Assembly: GCA_024508935.1 (NCBI GenBank)
Contig: JANINW010000018.1
Coordinates: forward strand, 127,115-191,114
Length of the DNA stretch: 64,000 bases
Origin: Flavipsychrobacter sp.
GTDB lineage: Bacteria > Bacteroidota > Bacteroidia > Chitinophagales > Chitinophagaceae
Direction of reading: 5' to 3'
The notes below the pieces were generated by a model. The model ran no database searches, was not told the origin of the DNA, and saw only the letters and a list, made by a program, of their open reading frames with translations. This document shows positions 45,825 through 53,732 of this stretch, one piece after another. The stretch's first letter is position 1, and the number at the start of each line of letters is the position of its first letter. The translations under genes and the position numbers were made by a program.

Positions 45825-47465
45825 TTATTTCTTTCGGTATACAATATTTCCTTGTGAAATTGTGTATAACACTTTTGTTGCTAAAATATCTTTTTCCGGA
45901 ACTTTCATAATGTCGCGATCAAGTATCACAATATCAGCGTCTTTTCCTTTTGAGATGCTGCCCTTATTATTTTCCTGGAAAACGCTTTTGGCGGCCCAAA
46001 TGGTCATGCCTTTCAAAGCCTCTTCTCTGCTCAATGCGTTTTGAGTCTGAAAACCATTTATAGGATTTCCGGTTTTATCTTTTCTAACCACGGCAGCGTA
46101 AAAAGTATTTATAGGGTTTATTTGTTCCACGGGAAAATCTGTACCCAATGGCAGCCACCCGTTTTGTTTTAAAAGAGCTTTATATGCATAAGCTTCTTTT
46201 ACACGCGTACTGCCCAGGCGTTCGGCTGCCCATGGTGCATCTGAAGTAGCATGTGTAGGTTGCACAGATGGAATGATAGAGTAAGCCCCGAATAAATCAA
46301 TATCTTGATAATCAATAACTTGTGCGTGTTCTATGCGCCATCTTTTGTCGTTCTTATTACCCAATATTTTTCCATAAAGCTTTAGAATCATACGGTTTGC
46401 ACTGTCCCCTATAGCATGTGTGCATAGCTGTAAATTATGGGCTTTAGCAAGCCCGGCAATTTCTTCCATTTTTGCCAATGGAGTAAGAATAGTTCCTCTA
46501 TGTCCAGGCATATCTGAATAGTCTTTTAAAAGACATGCCCCTCTTGATCCAAGCGCGCCGTCGCCATATACCTTAATGCCTGCTATAGCGAACTGGTTAT
46601 TTTTTACAGGACCATTGTTTACATAGGCTGTTAGTGTAAGGCTATCGGATGCAAGCAATAGAACATTGTTTATAGAAAGTTTTTTTTGCTGGTATAGGTC
46701 TTGTAAGATCTCAATTATATCTTTGGTAACTCCGCAATCAACTACACCTGTCAAACCAAGGCTAAAACATTCCTGCTGCAGTTGTTGCAGGTATTTAATA
46801 CCTTCTTCTTTTGGTAATTTACCTATCAGGTGTTCTACCGGTTCCATGGCATTATCGACCAGTATGCCTGTTGGTAAACCATTCGCTACCTGTACGTCGC
46901 CGCCCTCAATCTTTGTTTGGGCATTAATACCCGCAAGGTCTAGTGCTCTTTGATTGCACAGGAGTGCATGGCCATCTATACGTTTCAAAATCACAGGCTG
47001 TTCGGGAAACAGGCTATCTAATTCCTTTTTATTCGGCCATTGCTTTACTTCCCAGTCGTTTTGATCCCAGCCGCGTCCATATATCCAGTCTAATTTGTTG
47101 GTTTTGCTATAAGTATAAACCTTATTAAGTACTTCCATAAACGAATTAGTACCCACCAGGTCACATTTATATGCATCTAGTGCATAGCCACTAAAATGGC
47201 AATGCGCATCTATAAATCCGGGAAATATCGCATTTCCTTTAGCGTCTATGTCGTTGTTTGGCTTATATCTTGCTCTTAATTCCTTTGTAGGCCCTAATTC
47301 CAATATGCGCCCATTGTTGATTGCTATGGAATATGACTTGTTCAACGTTGTATCTCCTGTATGAATTATGCCGTTTGATATTAGCAGGTCAATATCATCT
47401 TTTTGCGAACAGGAGTTAAGAATAATTATGCCGGTTAATATGCAGCTAATGTGTTTTAAAGTCAT
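45825..47465 (-). CDS. Amidohydrolase family 3 (YtcJ-like) lipoprotein
   Basis: 546 residues from ATG 47465; the frame further upstream begins with TTG inside the promoter. Lipobox in MTLKHISCILTGIIILNSCSQ. The metal-dependent hydrolase core has the HxH motif in FPGFIDAHCHFSGYA, later YGDGALGSRGA, LCTHAIGDSANRMIL and RIEHAQVIDYQDI, and the C-terminal strand KGKDADIVILDRD. Likely a periplasmic or surface amidase or deacetylase acting on an exported substrate. A parS 16-mer sits 31 bp upstream of the start. Confidence 0.88.
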   Translation of the reverse strand: MTLKHISCILTGIIILNSCSQKDDIDLLISNGIIHTGDTTLNKSYSIAINNGRILELGPTKELRARYKPNNDIDAKGNAIFPGFIDAHCHFSGYALDAYKCDLVGTNSFMEVLNKVYTYSKTNKLDWIYGRGWDQNDWEVKQWPNKKELDSLFPEQPVILKRIDGHALLCNQRALDLAGINAQTKIEGGDVQVANGLPTGILVDNAMEPVEHLIGKLPKEEGIKYLQQLQQECFSLGLTGVVDCGVTKDIIEILQDLYQQKKLSINNVLLLASDSLTLTAYVNNGPVKNNQFAIAGIKVYGDGALGSRGACLLKDYSDMPGHRGTILTPLAKMEEIAGLAKAHNLQLCTHAIGDSANRMILKLYGKILGNKNDKRWRIEHAQVIDYQDIDLFGAYSIIPSVQPTHATSDAPWAAERLGSTRVKEAYAYKALLKQNGWLPLGTDFPVEQINPINTFYAAVVRKDKTGNPINGFQTQNALSREEALKGMTIWAAKSVFQENNKGSISKGKDADIVILDRDIMKVPEKDILATKVLYTISQGNIVYRKK

Positions 47466-47483
47466 ACAGAGCGAATATTTACA

Positions 47484-47491
47484 CAAATATA
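47484..47491 (-). promoter_or_regulatory. -7 element (TATATTTG) of the amidohydrolase gene
   Basis: Minus-strand TATATTTG, 18 nt before ATG 47465. A parS site begins 4 bp upstream of it, so ParB binding could affect this promoter. Confidence 0.5.
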
Positions 47492-47495
47492 GACG

Positions 47496-47511
47496 TGTTC
47501 CACGTGAAACA
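47496..47511. promoter_or_regulatory. parS: parS site 1 (exact 16-mer)
   Basis: TGTTCCACGTGAAACA is identical to the B. subtilis-type ParB/Spo0J binding sequence, the most widely conserved chromosomal centromere motif. Four bases from the amidohydrolase -7 element. Confidence 0.85.
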
Positions 47512-47525
47512 TAAGAGTTAATTTA

Positions 47526-47541
47526 AGTTCCACGTGAAACC
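47526..47541. promoter_or_regulatory. parS: parS site 2
   Basis: AGTTCCACGTGAAACC: 14 of 16 bases match, including the complete 14-bp core GTTCCACGTGAAAC. Centre to centre 30 bp from site 1, about three helical turns, so both face the same side. Confidence 0.8.
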
Positions 47542-47972
47542 TAAAAGATATAAAAGCTACCGAGGCTAATGGACCAGATTAAATTGGAACGCTCATGAGG
47601 AGTGACCTAGGAATGCCTTTACATGTGCGGTAGTAGGGTTTAGCAGATATTGCAAGCTAAATATAGCTTCGTGATTTATGAACCGACTCTCAATTCTTCG
47701 TATGTATGCGCCGTCTCAACTTAAGATGCAGTCCAAATATCTATAAAGGTACTTCTATAGTTATTTGTGCTGAATCTCAATTCTGTTGCTCATCTTTTAA
47801 AGACCTTTCTGCCGTACAGGCTCTTATTGAATATTCAGCTTGACTCACTCGCGTTAATGGAAGAAGTTTGCGCCTTACCTAATGAGATGTTTTTATTAAG
47901 CCCACCTCTTAACCCTATAGTTGTTTGCCCAATAGCGGTGGATACGCTTATTAATGCTATTATGTATTTCTA

Positions 47973-47988
47973 AGTTTCACGTGGAACA
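47973..47988. promoter_or_regulatory. parS: parS site 3
   Basis: AGTTTCACGTGGAACA; its reverse complement matches the 16-mer at 15 positions with an intact core. It is in inverted orientation relative to sites 1 and 2 and closes the gene-free interval on the right. Confidence 0.8.
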
Positions 47989-48024
47989 TTTGCGTAAATG
48001 ATTGATTTATAGGTAATTGAATAA

Positions 48025-48705
48025 TTATAAGGTATATACAATACCCAGGCGTAAGCTTACTTTGCAATCCCGGTCAGTAGTCGGTAATTTAGAGAATAGT
48101 ACGTCGGGATTCACATTAAAAGCAGCCAGCGATGTTACTGAGATCCTTTTACCTAAGGAATAGGCCATATAATGATGAATACCAGCTATAATGTTATTGC
48201 TGTTGGCAGCTGATCTGTATATCTTACCGGCATTATCTGTAAAAGTATATTTTGCTGTATTGATTACTATTCCACCGTCTATTCCAATATAGCTGCTCAA
48301 TTTATTCATTAATGGGCATTTATTATGACAGGGGCAAGTGAGTTTATACTGCACAGCGCCCACAATATCATAATTTGAATGCGTGGATTGCATAGTAAAT
48401 TCATTATAGCTGTAATTCAATCTCCCGTTACTGGTCTCATCTCTGTAGCTATTATTGTTTACTGATATTTCGAAAGCCCACTTCTTTTTTGTTTCGTACC
48501 GGCCAAAGACTTCCTTATCCCATACAAAGCGTTGCATATCTCCTGTGGTGCCTGCCGATGCGGTATTGAGCTTCGGGTTTATATAATTCCACATACTGGT
48601 GCCGGTTCTTAAGCCAGCCTGTAATCCTTGTCCATAAAGGGTTGTAGAGCATATAACCCAAATAAATAAAAGCAGGGTATGTTTCATAGGATATTGATTT
48701 TTCAT
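48025..48705 (-). CDS. Hypothetical outer-membrane beta-barrel protein
   Basis: 226 residues from ATG 48705; ATG 48687 (MKHTLLLFIWVICSTTLYGQ) would give a tidier signal peptide. Mature part alternates in short amphipathic strands and ends in a terminal strand LRLGIVYTL with hydrophobic end, as in small outer-membrane porin-like proteins. One Cys-rich loop CPCHNKCPL is unusual. Family not recognised. Divergent from mnmG, 73 bp apart. Confidence 0.7.
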   Translation of the reverse strand: MKNQYPMKHTLLLFIWVICSTTLYGQGLQAGLRTGTSMWNYINPKLNTASAGTTGDMQRFVWDKEVFGRYETKKKWAFEISVNNNSYRDETSNGRLNYSYNEFTMQSTHSNYDIVGAVQYKLTCPCHNKCPLMNKLSSYIGIDGGIVINTAKYTFTDNAGKIYRSAANSNNIIAGIHHYMAYSLGKRISVTSLAAFNVNPDVLFSKLPTTDRDCKVSLRLGIVYTL

Positions 48706-48763
48706 AAAGTTAAAAGGTTATGGTTATATAGACATTAAATGTATGGTAAATGGTTTGTCTTCG

Positions 48764-48771
48764 TACCTTTG
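48764..48771 (+). promoter_or_regulatory. -7 element (TACCTTTG) 7 nt from the mnmG start
   Basis: TACCTTTG followed by CG. The start codon ATG 48779 follows after 7 nt, predicting a leader of 2-3 nt. The element decides the start: the longer frame from 48743 would span the promoter. Confidence 0.6.
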
Positions 48772-48778
48772 CGCACTT

Positions 48779-50647
48779 ATGTTCAGGGAATATGATGTAA
48801 TTGTGGTTGGAGCAGGCCATGCCGGCTGCGAGGCAGCAGCAGCAGCAGCAAATATGGGTTCTAAGGTGTTGCTTATAACTATGAATATGCAAACCATAGC
48901 CCAAATGAGCTGTAACCCGGCTATGGGGGGTATTGCCAAAGGGCAAATAGTAAGGGAGATAGATGCGCTCGGCGGCTATAGCGGTATTGTAAGTGATAAA
49001 AGCATGATACAGTTCCGTATGCTGAACAAATCTAAAGGCCCCGGTATGTGGAGCCCGCGTACCCAAAACGACCGTATGCTTTTTGCAACTACTTGGCGCG
49101 ATATGCTGGAAACGACTCCTAATGTTGATTTTTGGCAAGATATGGTAAAAGGAATTATTGTTTCACGTGGAACTGTTACCGGGGTAGTAACAGGCATGGG
49201 ACAAGAAATCTATGCCAAAACGGTAGTGCTTACCAACGGAACCTTTCTAAATGGGGTTATACATATTGGCGAGAAGCAATTTGGAGGTGGAAGAATGGGA
49301 GAGAAAGGTGCTACCGGCATAACAGAACAGTTAGTAGAACTGGGATTTGAAAGCGATCGTCTGAAAACAGGTACCCCTCCGCGTATAGATGGCCGCAGCC
49401 TGGACTACAACAAAATGGAAATACAGGAAGGGGATGAAGAAATTGTTGGCTTTTCATATCTACCTATAGAAAGGATAAAACCGGCACAACAACGTGGTTG
49501 CTGGATCACCTATACAAGTCCTGAAGTACATGAATTGCTTAAAACGGGGTTTGAAAAATCGCCTATGTACCAGGGCAGGATAAAGGGAAGTGGCCCAAGG
49601 TATTGCCCGAGTATAGAAGATAAAGTAACACGGTTTGCAGAAAGGGAAAGGCACCAGCTGTTTGTAGAACCAGAAGGTTGGAATACAGTAGAGATATATG
49701 TGAATGGGTTTAGCACTTCGCTGCCGGAAGATGTTCAGTATAAGGCGTTGAGCATGGTGCCGGGTTTCGAGAACTGTAAGTTCTTCCGCCCGGGTTATGC
49801 TATCGAGTATGATTATTTTCCGCCAACACAATTACAGTTTACCCTTGAAACAAAGCTGATAAAGAACCTGTTCTTTGCCGGCCAGATAAATGGCACTACC
49901 GGTTATGAGGAAGCTGCCTGCCAGGGATTAATGGCCGGTATCAACGCGCATCGCAATGCGCATGAATTGGAACCGGTGATATTAAAGAGGAGTGATGCAT
50001 ATATAGGGGTGCTCATTGACGACCTCATCAATAAAGGTACTGATGAGCCGTATCGTATGTTCACCAGCCGGGCAGAATTCCGCACCTTGCTGAGGCAGGA
50101 CAATGCAGACCTACGACTTACAGCGTTGGGGCATGAGATAGGTTTGGCGAGTGATGAACGCCTTGCCCTGATGCAAAACAAAAAAGATAAGGTTGAAATA
50201 ATAAAAACCATCCTGGCAGAGTTGCCGGTTGAACCGACGGTTATCAATACCTTTCTTGCAGAAAAAGGGAGTACCCAACTGAACGAAAGAACCCGTGCAT
50301 TGAAACTTTTGTTGAGGCCGGAAATTGGCATTAAGGAATTGTGTAATGCAGTGCCAGAGTTAAGCAAGGCATTGGATGGTATGGATGTTCTTGCACTTGA
50401 ACAGGCAGAGATACAGGCAAAGTATGATGTATATATAGAGAAGGAAAAAGAACTGGTAAAAAAAATGGCTACGTTGGAAGATCTTATTATACCTGACAGC
50501 TTCAGCTATGATAAACTCTCCGCCCTCTCTACCGAAGCCCGCCAAAAGCTGAATAAAATAAAACCACGTACACTTGGCCAGGCCAGCCGTATTAGCGGTG
50601 TAAACCCCAGCGATGTACAAATATTAATGGTGTATATGGGAAGGTAA
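48779..50647 (+). CDS. mnmG: tRNA uridine-5-carboxymethylaminomethyl modification enzyme MnmG (GidA)
   Basis: 622 residues. FAD enzyme that with MnmE modifies U34 of several tRNAs. ATG 48779 gives the canonical opening MFREYDVIVVGAGHAGCEAA with the dinucleotide-binding motif. Further signatures: NPAMGGIAKGQIVREIDALGG, LKTGTPPRIDGRSLDY, FFAGQINGTTGYEEAACQGL and MFTSRAEFRTLLRQDNAD. Often origin-proximal in bacteria. A parS site lies within codons about 127-132. recX follows 10 bp downstream. Confidence 0.97.
   Translation: MFREYDVIVVGAGHAGCEAAAAAANMGSKVLLITMNMQTIAQMSCNPAMGGIAKGQIVREIDALGGYSGIVSDKSMIQFRMLNKSKGPGMWSPRTQNDRMLFATTWRDMLETTPNVDFWQDMVKGIIVSRGTVTGVVTGMGQEIYAKTVVLTNGTFLNGVIHIGEKQFGGGRMGEKGATGITEQLVELGFESDRLKTGTPPRIDGRSLDYNKMEIQEGDEEIVGFSYLPIERIKPAQQRGCWITYTSPEVHELLKTGFEKSPMYQGRIKGSGPRYCPSIEDKVTRFAERERHQLFVEPEGWNTVEIYVNGFSTSLPEDVQYKALSMVPGFENCKFFRPGYAIEYDYFPPTQLQFTLETKLIKNLFFAGQINGTTGYEEAACQGLMAGINAHRNAHELEPVILKRSDAYIGVLIDDLINKGTDEPYRMFTSRAEFRTLLRQDNADLRLTALGHEIGLASDERLALMQNKKDKVEIIKTILAELPVEPTVINTFLAEKGSTQLNERTRALKLLLRPEIGIKELCNAVPELSKALDGMDVLALEQAEIQAKYDVYIEKEKELVKKMATLEDLIIPDSFSYDKLSALSTEARQKLNKIKPRTLGQASRISGVNPSDVQILMVYMGR
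49159..49174. promoter_or_regulatory. parS: parS site 4, inside the mnmG coding sequence
   Basis: TGTTTCACGTGGAACT; reverse complement matches the 16-mer at 15 of 16 positions with an intact core. It encodes IVSRGTV in MnmG, so the protein sequence tolerates the motif. Intragenic parS sites are known in other bacteria. Confidence 0.75.
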
Positions 50648-50657
50648 GCCCCTGGCT

Positions 50658-51101
50658 ATGGACGCTCGTACTTCTATTTACCGTTATTGCAATTACCAGC
50701 CACGCTGCCACCAGGAAGTGCGCAATAAATTATATGAGCTAGGATGCAAAACGCCCGAGGTTGAAGCACTCATTTCTGAGCTTATTGAAAAAAAACTGTT
50801 GAACGAAGAACTTTATGCGCGGGCTATAGTACGCGGCAAGTTTCGCATGAAACATTGGGGCAAAAGAAAAATTATTCAGCAGCTTAAACAAAATAAGATC
50901 TCAGACTATTGTATTAAGAAGGCCTTGACAGAGATAGATGGCGATGAATATTTTAATACATTAAAAAGACTGGCAGAAAAAAAGTGGACTGGGTTGAAAG
51001 GTGAGAGAAATCAACAAATAAAGAAATTAAAAACATATCGTTATCTATTGCAAAAGGGTTATGAAGCAGATCTCATTAATGATGCAATTAATGATTTGTA
51101 A
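50658..51101 (+). CDS. recX: Regulatory protein RecX
   Basis: 147 residues of three-helix repeats: SIYRYCNYQPRCHQEVRNKL, LIEKKLLNEELYARAIVRGK, RMKHWGKRKIIQQLKQNKIS. RecX modulates RecA filaments. It follows mnmG at 10 bp on the same strand and is probably co-transcribed; recA is not in the window. Lengths and motif order fit the family. Confidence 0.88.
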   Translation: MDARTSIYRYCNYQPRCHQEVRNKLYELGCKTPEVEALISELIEKKLLNEELYARAIVRGKFRMKHWGKRKIIQQLKQNKISDYCIKKALTEIDGDEYFNTLKRLAEKKWTGLKGERNQQIKKLKTYRYLLQKGYEADLINDAINDL

Positions 51102-51151
51102 ACTGTCACAGCTTCTGAATTGCGTATATTTACATTAAATACACACATCCT

Positions 51152-51538
51152 ATGGTGACAAAAGTTACGGAGGGGGTCAGTGTTTCCGTAGAAACCTTCT
51201 ATCAGCCGGCACAATCTAACCCGGTTAAAAGTGAATATCTTTTTGCATACAGGGTTACAATAGAGAACCTGAGTACAATGCCCGTACAATTATTGCGCAG
51301 ACACTGGTATATTATTGATAGCAACGGAACAAATCGGGAGGTAGAAGGAGAGGGAGTTATCGGCCAACAACCGATTATTGAACCGGGCGAAAAATATGAA
51401 TATGTTTCTGCTGCTAATCTGAATAGCGATGTAGGTAAAATGTATGGGACCTACCAGATGGAAAATCTTTACAATAAAAAGATTATCGTAGTTAATATAC
51501 CCGAGTTTCAGCTGGTAGCACCCTTTAAAATGAATTAA
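51152..51538 (+). CDS. apaG: ApaG-family protein
   Basis: 128 residues; single fibronectin-III-like fold. Family signatures YRVTIENLSTMPVQLLRRHW, IDSNGTNREVEGEGVIGQQP, EPGEKYEYVSAANL and GTYQMEN. Linked in E. coli to Co/Mg homeostasis and diadenosine tetraphosphate, though the mechanism is unclear. Lies 50 bp after recX. Confidence 0.92.
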   Translation: MVTKVTEGVSVSVETFYQPAQSNPVKSEYLFAYRVTIENLSTMPVQLLRRHWYIIDSNGTNREVEGEGVIGQQPIIEPGEKYEYVSAANLNSDVGKMYGTYQMENLYNKKIIVVNIPEFQLVAPFKMN

Positions 51539-51702
51539 AAATTATTTAAAGGTGCAATTTTTAGCCGTCCACCAGAGGTATATCTCTTAGCCAGTTCCTC
51601 AGCCGAAATAATAGTATATTTCTTTTCTGCCTGGTGTTTGACCTGCGCGTTTAGCGTGAAACACAGCAGAACTATAATATGGGATGTCTTTATTATTAAA
51701 CA
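51535..51702 (-). pseudogene. Possible remnant of a small secreted protein gene
   Basis: Frame of 55 codons, stop at 51535-51537, overlapping the last 4 bp of apaG. Translation is signal-peptide-like (SHIIVLLCFTLNAQ) followed by EKKYTIISAEELAKRYTSGG. There is no ATG, GTG or TTG in frame; an ATG at 51703 lies one base out of frame, so a 1-bp slip would reconnect it. Either a frameshifted gene or chance. Fills most of the 298-bp apaG-typA gap. Confidence 0.35.
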
Positions 51703-51761
51703 TCAATAGCAGAAGTTAGGATTTAACTTATTAATGATGTTTCTATAACAGTTTATTTCCG

Positions 51762-51769
51762 TACCTTTG
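51762..51769 (+). promoter_or_regulatory. -7 element (TACCTTTG) of typA
   Basis: TACCTTTG followed by CG, 68 nt before the typA start. Predicted start near 51774, just ahead of a leader ORF and terminator hairpin. Confidence 0.6.
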
Positions 51770-51777
51770 CGGCCGAA

Positions 51778-51822
51778 ATGGATACCCCTTCCTCATTTCT
51801 GGCAGAAGGGGTTCTTTTTTAG
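51778..51822 (+). CDS. Putative 14-residue leader peptide of typA
   Basis: ATG 51778, eight nt after the -7 element, opens a frame of 14 codons (MDTPSSFLAEGVLF) ending TAG at 51820-51822, 14 nt before typA. The frame contains the entire hairpin 51784-51812 and its T run, the arrangement of a leader-peptide attenuator. No run of a single amino acid is present. Confidence 0.4.
   Translation: MDTPSSFLAEGVLF
51784..51819 (+). terminator. Terminator-like attenuator hairpin in the typA leader
   Basis: Stem ACCCCTTC/GAAGGGGT (51784-51791 with 51805-51812), 13-nt loop, then TCTTTTTT. It lies between the typA promoter and start codon, so it would end transcription prematurely unless translation or another factor intervenes. 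Confidence 0.6.
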
Positions 51823-51836
51823 AATAACAACAGCTT

Positions 51837-53645
51837 ATGAATATTCGTAATATAGCAATCATTGCGCACGTAGACCACGGTAAAACTACCCTTGTGGATA
51901 AGATCATCCATGCCACTAAAGTTTTCCGTGACAACCAGGAAACAGGTGAATTGATAATGGACAGCAACGACCTGGAACGTGAACGTGGTATCACCATCCT
52001 GAGTAAAAACATATCAGTAAACTATAAAGGTGTTAAGATCAACGTTATTGATACCCCGGGCCACGCCGACTTTGGCGGTGAGGTAGAACGCGTGTTGAAA
52101 ATGGCAGACGGCGTATTGCTGCTGGTGGATGCTTTTGAAGGTCCTATGCCGCAAACACGTTTTGTATTGCAAAAGGCGCTGGAACTAAACCTTAAGCCGA
52201 TAGTGGTTATCAACAAGGTGGATAAACCAAACTGTCGCCCGGATGAAGTGCATGATGCAGTATTTGAATTATTCTTCCAGCTCGATGCTACTGAAGAACA
52301 ATTGCACTTCACTACTATATATGGTTCTTCAAAACAGGGATGGTTCAATACTTCACTGACACCTACAGAAGATATCACGCCGCTGCTGGATACAATATTG
52401 GAAATAGTACCTGCGCCTAAAGTATCAGAAGGTACTGTGCAGATGCAGATCACTTCACTGGATTATTCTTCATTCTTAGGCCGCATCGCTATTGGTAAAA
52501 TAACACGCGGTACCTTGAAAGAAGGTCAGCCTGTTCAGCTTTGCAAACTGGACGGTACAATGGTAAGAAGCCGTATAAAGGAACTGTATACCTTTGAAGG
52601 CATGGGCAAGAAACGTGTTACAGAAGTTTCTGCCGGTGATATTTGTGCTATTGTAGGTATAGAAGGATTCCAGATAGGTGAAACAGTCGCCGATTTCGAA
52701 AACCCGGAAGCATTACCTGTAATACCAATCGACGAGCCTACTATGAATATGCAGTTCAGCATCAACAACTCTCCATTCTATGGCCGTGAAGGTAAATTCG
52801 TTACCAGCCGTAATATCCGCGACCGTCTCTATAAAGAACTGGAAAAAAACCTGGCGCTGCGCGTAGCTGACACCGATGATGCCGATAAATTCATGGTATA
52901 TGGCCGTGGTATCCTACACTTGTCAGTACTGATAGAAACAATGCGCCGTGAAGGGTTTGAATTAACTATCGGCCAACCGCAGGTTATTACCAAAGAAATA
53001 AACGGAAGAAAATGCGAACCATATGAAACACTGGTAGTAGATGTGCCAGGCGAATTCAGCGGTAAAGTGATAGACCTGGTAACACAGCGTAAAGGTGAAA
53101 TGCTGATAATGGAAAGCAAGGGCGAAATGCAGCACCTTGAATTTGATATACCATCACGTGGTTTGATAGGCCTGCGTTCAAATATGTTGACCGCCACGGC
53201 AGGTGAGGCTGTAATGGCGCACCGTTTTAGCGAATACAAACCATGGAAAGGGCCTATACCTGGCCGTAACAATGGTGTGCTGATATCTAAAAATACAGCT
53301 ACTACAACTGCTTATTCAATGGATAAGCTACAGGATCGTGGTTCTTTCTTTATAGACGCTGGTGAAGAAGTTTACTCTGGCCAGATCATTGGTGAGCACA
53401 TCAAACCTGGAGACCTGATCGTAAATGCTACAGAGCCTAAAAAACTTACGAATATGCGCGCCAGCGGTACAGATGATGCTAACCGCATAGCACCGAAAGT
53501 GCAAATGACGCTGGAAGAGTGCATGGAATATATACAACAGGATGAATGCATAGAGGTAACACCGCAAAGCATACGCCTGCGTAAAATAATGCTGGACGAG
53601 AACGACCGCATTAAATTCCAGAAAATGCTGAAAGCAGAAGCATAA
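51837..53645 (+). CDS. typA: Translational GTPase TypA/BipA
   Basis: 602 residues. G-domain motifs AHVDHGKTTLVDKI (G1), RGITILSKNISV (G2), DTPGHADFGGE (G3), NKVDKP (G4). Domains II, III, V follow, then the BipA-specific C-terminal domain (EKPMMEAFE-like region, ATTTAYSMDKLQDRGSFFIDAGEEVYSGQIIGE). Ribosome-associated GTPase that helps 50S assembly and stress adaptation. Upstream it has a leader ORF with an attenuator-like hairpin; a strong terminator follows. Confidence 0.96.
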   Translation: MNIRNIAIIAHVDHGKTTLVDKIIHATKVFRDNQETGELIMDSNDLERERGITILSKNISVNYKGVKINVIDTPGHADFGGEVERVLKMADGVLLLVDAFEGPMPQTRFVLQKALELNLKPIVVINKVDKPNCRPDEVHDAVFELFFQLDATEEQLHFTTIYGSSKQGWFNTSLTPTEDITPLLDTILEIVPAPKVSEGTVQMQITSLDYSSFLGRIAIGKITRGTLKEGQPVQLCKLDGTMVRSRIKELYTFEGMGKKRVTEVSAGDICAIVGIEGFQIGETVADFENPEALPVIPIDEPTMNMQFSINNSPFYGREGKFVTSRNIRDRLYKELEKNLALRVADTDDADKFMVYGRGILHLSVLIETMRREGFELTIGQPQVITKEINGRKCEPYETLVVDVPGEFSGKVIDLVTQRKGEMLIMESKGEMQHLEFDIPSRGLIGLRSNMLTATAGEAVMAHRFSEYKPWKGPIPGRNNGVLISKNTATTTAYSMDKLQDRGSFFIDAGEEVYSGQIIGEHIKPGDLIVNATEPKKLTNMRASGTDDANRIAPKVQMTLEECMEYIQQDECIEVTPQSIRLRKIMLDENDRIKFQKMLKAEA

Positions 53646-53664
53646 ATTTTTAATTGTGTAGTAT

Positions 53665-53701
53665 AAAGAACCCCGCAGGTAACCACTTGGCGGGGTTCTT
53701 T
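53665..53701 (+). terminator. Intrinsic terminator of typA
   Basis: Stem AAAGAACCCCGC/GCGGGGTTCTTT (53665-53676 with 53690-53701), 13-nt loop, T-rich tail. Confidence 0.85.
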
Positions 53702-53732
53702 ATTTATAGCCGAATAGCTATTTTTGAAACAG

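Larger units (their letters stand above)
47466..48024. other. 559-bp gene-free interval carrying three parS sites
   Basis: No supportable gene: the only open frame of note, 47767-47973 (68 codons, plus), has no recognisable family, export signal or promoter. Contents that can be supported are parS sites at 47496, 47526 and 47973 and the amidohydrolase promoter at 47484. DnaA-box matches here are no better than 7/9. Rest is unexplained. Confidence 0.6.

Noticed and set aside
46123..46138. Further parS-like sequence TGTTCCACGGGAAAAT in the amidohydrolase gene
   Set aside because: The central CACGTG is broken and the right half mismatches; 13/16 with key positions lost.
47512..47972. parS interval as the origin itself
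   Set aside because: Best DnaA-box matches there are 7/9 and it is less AT-rich than 42237-42737.
47767..47973. 68-codon open frame in the parS interval
   Set aside because: No family resemblance, no promoter or start signal, mixed hydrophobic composition; likely chance.
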